A stretch of DNA of 64,000 nucleotides from Marsupella aquatica (Eukaryota; Marchantiophyta). Under the pieces are notes generated by a model, which worked only from the letters and a program-made list of their open reading frames with translations, was not told the DNA's origin and did no database searches. The translations under genes were made by a program, and so were the position numbers. The stretch spans positions 16,802,001-16,866,000 of the forward strand of contig OZ316894.1 of the NCBI GenBank assembly GCA_973895155.1, read 5' to 3'. Numbering within the stretch: position 1 is the first letter of the stretch; the number at the start of each line of letters is the position of its first letter. Positions 58,434 through 64,000 of the stretch are shown here, piece by piece.

Positions 58434-58835
58434 TATCGCCTTTTGGTGAGAAAAGTTGTGTGCAGGGCATGATTGGTGCGCGGCGACCGGTAGGGTACCC
58501 CACCCGCGGTAATATACTACGCCAACCAAATAGACTGTGGTGGCATAGTATCGACCAAATTCTACTCGCTGCAGTTTTTCCTAAATTGAGACGCGCGAAA
58601 GTCTTTGAATTCAAACACAAGAATACAACACACACCATGGAAACTTATCGAGTTTGTCTGAAAGAAAATGGGAGCTAGTGAAACAAACCATGAACTATCA
58701 ATAGATGTGGCTGAAATTGTTGTTGCGCAGCCAAGGCCAAAGTTATGGCTTCTGATTGACTCCAACAATGGAGAGCCAAATTGAAGAGGCAGATCGAGAA
58801 CACATGCAAAATGGAATGAGGAGGAGCAGGCATGG

Positions 58836-60000
58836 TTGGAGAGTGTTGTGATGTCGGGGCCCTTCAATAATAATGAACAGGGGACCAAGAAACAAGGTGG
58901 ATCAAGGAAAGGGAAGCACAGGAACTTTGATCGGGACACAGCACAAGGGCATGAGCAAATTTGGAAGGACTACTTTGCTGAATCTCCAGTGTTCACAAAC
59001 AGACATTTCAGGAGAAGGTATAGAATGAGAAGACCTCTATTTTGGCAAATTCATGATGTTATTAAAGAGGAAGATCCCTACTTCATCCAGAAACGAGATG
59101 CTGCAGGAATTCTTGGGTTGTCATTGATCCAAAAATTGACTGTTGCTTTGAGAATGCTTTCATTGGGTGTTTCTATTGATGCCCTTGATAAATGTGAGAA
59201 TTGGGGCGAGCACCACCATGAAGTGCTTCAAGAGATTTTGTTATGCTCTTAGAGACCACTTTGAGGAGGAGTACCTTAGACAGCCCACGAAGGAGGACAT
59301 GAACAAATAATTATAAATCAACCAACAATGTGGTTTCCCTGGTATGTTTGCATCTTTGGACTGTATGCACTATGAGTGGAAGAACTGCCCAGTGGTTTGA
59401 CAGGGTCTGTTTACCAACAAGGACGAGGAGAAATCAATTGTTCTAGAAGCCATAGCAGATCAATCCCTCTAGACTTGGCATGCCTACTTTGGCTTACCTG
59501 GTGCACATAATGACCTAAATGTCCTGGATCGTTCACCTTTGGTAAACAATTTTTTGAAGAGTGAAGCTGATGAGGTTGGGTTTACTGTCAATGACCGACA
59601 CTATGGCCGCTACTATTTGCTTGTTGATGGCATCTATCCAGATTGGTCTATCTTTATTAAAACTATTCAATTGCCACAAGGCAATGCTAGAAAGTGGTTT
59701 GCTAAATGCCAAGAAGGGGCCCAAAAGGATGTTGAGAGGGATTTTGGAGTGCTGCATCAGCGATTTGCAATTGTCAAAAACCCAGTTCAAATGCACTATC
59801 AACATGAAATCAAGGACATTCTTCTAGCCTGTGTCATTCTACATAATATGATAGTGGAGGACGAGAGAGGTGAGCGATTGCCTGCTGATTGGGACTTCTT
59901 GGATAGAGCTAGAGCTCAAGCAGGAAGAGATCTTGGCAAGCACGAGTGGTCTGAATACTTGGCTGCTACACGAGGTATTGAGGATGCTGAAACTCTTTGA
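58836..60000 (+). pseudogene. PIF-type DDE transposase, broken
   Basis: The first part (to about 59200) contains HFRRRYRMRRPLFWQIHDVI and LTVALRMLSLGVSIDALD, the typical N-terminal half of the plant PIF transposon protein. The frame then shifts by one and continues with KRFCYALRDHFEEEYLRQPT, SLDCMHYEWKNCP, HAYFGLPGAHNDLNVLDRS, YYLLVDGIYPDW, KDVERDFGVLHQRFAIV and ILLACVILHNMIVEDERGE. In that second frame there are stops at 59308 (TAA), 59398 (TGA) and 59470 (TAG); the last two stand where the family usually has Trp. DDE residues remain visible (D in SLDCMH, D in LVDGIY, E in VERDFG). Confidence 0.9.
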
Positions 60001-61511
60001 GAAATGACCTTGTAGCACACCTTTGGGCTCTCAAAGGACAAGGTCACTGTTTTGACTATGTGGGAAATTAGGAGTTGTAGATGAATGAGTATAATAAATC
60101 AGGTCTGTCTACACAAACAGATTCTTGCCATGATGAATGTTACATTTGTCTTGTGTGGTTGCACATGCAATTTTGCTCGTTCGAATGCTTTCACATTGCA
60201 ATGGGCTGTGACATTTCAATTCATTCATCCACCCATCATTCAGGCCTTCGCCAAATCACTTCCCAACACCCCATCCCATAAGTGAATTGCTTGTAAATGG
60301 CAAAAGGTTTTTTCCGTTTGTCAAATTGTACGAAAGCAAGCATTTCATGCTCTTGTTTGTGCAGATTTCAGCAAACAACTTCACTGAAATTTAAAATCAA
60401 CTAAAGTTCACCCATTAAGTGTGATGACTACAAAACAAGTTTGGACCCAAAAATTTCTGAACTAAAATTCTCTCGATCAGCTGCAATGTGTGGGCTTCAA
60501 GCTACAAAATTGGACTCGGGCACTCAAAATTTGTGAAGTCCATCGATTCTCCTGGATGGAAGCAACTCTAAGGCAAAGGAAACTGCCAGCATACTCCATC
60601 GATTAGCCGTCCATCGATTAGCTCTTTTCTGCTTCCTTTGGGCTAGTTGCAGCCTCTTCCTCCTCTAGCTGCTGGATCATTTGCATATTTTAGCAACTCT
60701 GCTCACCTCCTCCTCAAGTGCTATTAGGTCCTGCTGAATAGCAGGCTCATCCATAGGTGAATCAGCCAGTCCTGGCATCCTTTGCTGCTCAGCTCCACTC
60801 CCCATCGGACATTTGTGCTCATCATGTTGCCTTCCCTGGTCAGTTACAACAGAAGGAGCCAAATCAACTTGTTTCTTAGCAAAGGTCACTCGCTTTGGAG
60901 GCATGGCTCCGAAGGAGCAAATAGCAAGATGAATCGCCCTCTGATTCACTATCATGTATATTGAGAATGCTCGGAGGCCAGAGGAGGACAAGGAGGAAGA
61001 AGGAAACAACCAAACACTTCTAGCAGAATGAGAAAGAGCAAGGGGGAGACAAGCAATATAGGCGATGAATGTCTTCCAACACCAAGTGAGAAGGAATCGC
61101 ACTAGGAACGATGTTGAAAGTTGTGCCTCAGCCACATCTGCAACTCCCATGCCCACACTCGTGACGCTCACGTGCATTTTGAAGTACACACGAGCCATTC
61201 CAGGCTGATGTGACTTGTCCATAATGAATTACAAGGTGCGAGAGACATTATTGCTGATGTGACCTGCCTGTTGTCCAATGTGGTCCTTGAAACTACAATG
61301 AATTTTCAAAAATACCAAGTACTCAATTCATAGCATTCAATTGCAATTATAAATACCGACTGAAACACAAACTCATTCTCACATAAACTGCACTTGGAAA
61401 CCCACATTGATATGGAAATGAACAATTAAAATGCCAAAAAGTATTTCTCAAATTTCACTTCCTCAATTGAAGAGGCAAATACAAAGTTTGTTGCAATCCA
61501 AGCCAAAAGCA
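60001..61511. other. Middle of H2, including an unrecognised minus-strand frame
   Basis: Spacer between the convergent genes of H2. A minus-strand frame (60677-61222, 181 codons; a shorter start MPPKRVTFAKKQ at about 60905) has no recognised domain. The upstream half looks hydrophobic and improbable, while the last ~75 residues are charged. I leave it as a possible remnant of element coding sequence. Confidence 0.45.
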
Positions 61512-62720
61512 CTACATGTTTTGTCTTAGCTCATGGTCAATTTCTGCAAGCATGGATGTAAATCCATAGGAGCGTTGTGGATTTGTTGTTGGAGTATCAG
61601 GCACAAATGGTGTTGGACCATGTTGTGAGTTCCAACTACTAAAATTCAATGGTGGGCTCACATTGCTCTCCACATTGTCAGTTGCTACCCTAACACGTAC
61701 GATGGGTAGTCTCAAGAGAGACATTCTCTGCAAGTGGAGTTGGGGGCAAAGTTCTAGCTGCAACTCGCCTGGCAGCCACATACCTCAAGAGCTCTTTCTT
61801 CTTTCTCCTCCTCCCTCTACAGTTTCAATAGGGCAAATTTTCATTTCCTTCTGTCTACTCTTGATGAAGTATTCTTGACAGTCCTCATCGATGTCACAAA
61901 GTCTGAGACTGAACAAATTTTGTCTCTCTTGTAATTCTGCAAGCTTCAACTGCCTGACATTGATTTACGCCATGTCTCTTTGTGCATAGGCAGCCATTTG
62001 GGAGCTACGTTCATCAACTTTTTGCTTCTTTGCAGCCTTGTTGCCAAGTGGCCTTTGATCACCAAAATGGGTACTCTCTTGATCAAGCTCTCCAATGCTT
62101 TGCCTTCGACCTTGCTCATTCTGAACCAGCTCTCCACCACCCTCTGCACCCGCCTCTGCATTTGGAGCCTCATTCTCTTTGTCATCAGGGAAACCCCTTC
62201 CCTTGCCCTTATGCTTCCTAGCTCTTTTTTGTGCAGCTTTCTACTTCATGTCATCCATAATCATTGCAAATCTGGGACAATCTTTCAACAAATACCACTG
62301 ATCAAGGTACATGAAATCCTTTTCCTTTGGATGTTTTGTGACGTACAACTCCTTTGCCCTGGAAATAGTGTCTTCCTCATTCTCACCTGAATGATGTGCA
62401 TCAACTATGTTTGCATACGAGCCAGAAAACTTGGCAACATCGTGTTTCAAGTCGCTCCACATGCTCTCCAAAGATCAAAAATCCCTCTTCTATGTGTCCT
62501 TCGTTCAATTGTCATTGTAGTGTACTGTTGTCTGATCCAACAAAGCTCCATTCTTCTGCCTGTATCCAATGATGGCGTCCTGCAATTTAACATGCAACCA
62601 CGAACAAACCAACTGCTTCAACTCCGCTGGAGAGAAATTGTTGCCTCATGCTTTCGTCAACTTTGCCATTGTTGTGATTGAGACACGAGCCAAATGTGTT
62701 GTAGGGTCTCAATCATGCAC
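61512..62720 (-). pseudogene. H2 Myb/SANT-like (NAM-associated type) ORF, broken
   Basis: Minus-strand fragments in order: GALLDQTTVHYNDN and a SLESMWSDLKHDVAKFSGSY region, then GENEEDTISRAKELYVTKHP and DQWYLLKDCPRFAMIMDDMK (about 62241-62471), an acidic/basic linker with NKAAKKQKVDERSSQMAAYA (about 61985-62050), and a C-terminus ending TSMLAEIDHELRQNM at 61512. This order is that of the Myb/SANT-like partner encoded by many plant PIF elements. Several stops and frame changes interrupt it. Confidence 0.75.
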
Positions 62721-63009
62721 ATTCTACAAAGGACGAGTACCTGTAGCAGCACAGTCACATGTAGTATGTCGTGTTGTTCACCACGAGGAATATGACACCC
62801 CACCCATGAAGCCAGAGCTGTCGGTTTCTCCAAAGATGCACATCTGTAGGCTGTTGGATTCGGATGGAGTGTTTGAGAGGGCCAGGCTAGCGCGCGGCAG
62901 AATACTGCACGGGAGGTCTCTTTTGGCAAGCTGGGATTGTGGTTTCCAAAATGGCGTATTCTGGTGGGGATACTAAATTCACCTGCGTGGGCTTCGCGGC
63001 GGTAAACCC

Positions 63010-63057
63010 TACACTGTGTGCCTGTTTACCGCATCCGGTGGGGATACTCTTTAGTAG
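63010..63057 (-). repeat. Right terminal inverted repeat of H2
   Basis: The reverse complement reads CTACTAAAGAGTATCCCC followed by ACCGGATGCGGTAAACAGG and ACAGTGTA. TTA follows at 63058-63060. Confidence 0.65.
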
Positions 63058-63159
63058 TTAAGGTTAAGGACATAAAAAGTTATGACATGTCAAATTCATG
63101 ATCCATAACTTTTTGTCATAAAGATTGGGTCATTAACTTCTATAATAAAACGTTGCGAT

Positions 63160-63578
63160 CTTTTATAGAGTGGTAGTCTTTCAAATTTTCAGTGCCCCCC
63201 CCCAAAAAAAAACAAAAAGAGAATCTAACCAACAAGAAGGAATAGCACAAAAAGGAAAATGAATATAGTGTGAATGAATTGGAGAGCACTATTTCCAAGC
63301 AAAAAGGAATCTAATAATACAAAGTACATGGAGAGAGACTCTAGCAATGCACCAGGATCAAGGAGACCTCCTTTTATAGAGTGGTCATCTTTCAAATTTG
63401 CACTGCCCCCCCCCAAAAAAAAGGAAAGAATTTAACCAACAAAATAACACAAAAAGAAAAATGAATATAGTGTGAATGAATTGGAGTGCACTATTTCCAA
63501 GTAAAAAGGAATCTAATAATACAAAGTACATGGAGAGAGACTCTAGCAATGCACCAGGATCAAGGAGACCTCCCTTTA
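63160..63578. repeat. Tandem duplication of about 212 bp
   Basis: Two units, about 63160-63371 and 63372-63578, share CTTTTATAGAGTGGT, TCTTTCAAATTT, a run of C followed by a run of A, GAATATAGTGTGAATGAATTGG, AATCTAATAATACAAAGTAC and GCAATGCACCAGGATCAAGG. They are over 90% alike by eye except for small indels. On the minus strand the units keep similar hydrophobic frames open, but these look like by-products of the duplication. Confidence 0.9.
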
Positions 63579-64000
63579 CCATGTACCATTACAATACAGA
63601 ACGAGTCCCTTTATAAACTTAAGAAAGTGAGAATCAATCTTGACCCTTCATCAAAATATTAACTTCTTCACACCATCAGATCTATCCATACACCCTTTCT
63701 AAAATAAGTTCCTGCCCAAACTACCCTTTAGCCTTCCCATACCTGTCACAATGAAATACTTAATTAGAAACTAATTCAATTTCATTCACATATAGATAAT
63801 TTAGTAGTGGTTGTGAAGAAAAAAGGCCCTCGTTGTGGACTATTTTATGATAAATAATTGATTTATAGATTGAAGTGAAATAAACATAACGATTGAATTA
63901 AATGAGTAAAGTGTTATTTATTTATAATTTTCCACAAAACTTAATTGAAATAATATTAAATTATTTTATGATTGTATTGGGCACATGGCAAAATTTGGTT
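63579..64000. other. AT-rich right edge, nothing recognised
   Basis: The last 420 bases are AT-rich with no open frame or repeat that I can name. Confidence 0.5.

Larger units (their letters stand above)
58391..63057 (+). mobile_element. Second PIF/Harbinger-like element H2, decayed
   Basis: The element is bordered by TTA on both sides (58388-58390 and 63058-63060). Its ends are similar in inverted orientation: AGAGCATCCCCATTGG, then CGGTAT, then ACACTGTA on the left, and AGAGTATCCCCACCGG, then CGGTAA, then ACAGTGTA on the right (read in reverse complement). Inside are a broken DDE transposase on + and a broken Myb/SANT-like ORF on -, the same convergent plan as H1 but with different terminal sequences. 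The right terminus has three extra bases relative to the left, so the boundary may be off by a few bases. Confidence 0.8.

Noticed and set aside
1-64000. CRISPR arrays or bacterial operons
   Set aside because: All repeats seen are tandem duplications, microsatellites, ARM-coding units or transposon parts; gene structure is eukaryotic throughout.

Overview
The window is nuclear DNA of a land plant. It carries spliced genes with short GT-AG introns, a nuclear-encoded chloroplast NDH subunit (ndhN), a plant double B-box factor and plant-type PIF/Harbinger and Ty1/copia transposons. The compact introns and a STAND/NLR-type gene with armadillo repeats in place of LRRs suggest a non-seed plant, most likely a bryophyte. 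That placement is inference, not something the sequence proves.

Five host genes could be reconstructed exon by exon, with every intron phase agreeing. They are CTR9 (PAF1 complex, + strand, 6584-15155, 24 exons, 1082 aa); a BBX18/19-like double B-box protein (- strand, 17321-20513, 5 exons, last one tentative); the rRNA-processing protein EFG1 (- strand, 27054-30040, 7 exons, 401 aa); a 1621-aa NB-ARC/ARM/TPR receptor-like protein (+ strand, 36334-41881, 6 exons); and ndhN (- strand, 43702-45641, 4 exons, 276 aa). CTR9 and BBX converge, EFG1 and the receptor gene diverge, and the receptor gene and ndhN converge. I see no functional link between neighbours.

The right third is a transposon nest. 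A PIF/Harbinger-like element (H1, 46142-58304) has 43-bp terminal inverted repeats, a TAA target duplication, a transposase ORF broken only near its end, and a convergent Myb/SANT-like ORF. That second ORF was split by a decayed Ty1/copia retrotransposon (50135-56923; two 343-bp LTRs about 5% diverged). A second, more decayed Harbinger-like element (H2, 58391-63057) follows after a linker of only about 80 bp. Its flanks match those of H1.

The remaining gene-poor stretches (1-6.5 kb, 15.2-17.3 kb, 20.5-27 kb, 30-36 kb, 42-43.7 kb, 63-64 kb) are AT-rich or low-complexity DNA. They hold tandem duplications, microsatellites and at least one small dispersed repeat family, and no gene I can support.

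The most interesting item is the receptor-like gene. It has an RPW8/CC-like helical N-terminus, an NB-ARC with altered kinase-2 and MHD positions, 13 tandem 45-aa armadillo-like repeats whose DNA units are strongly homogenised, and a separate C-terminal exon adding TPR-like repeats.
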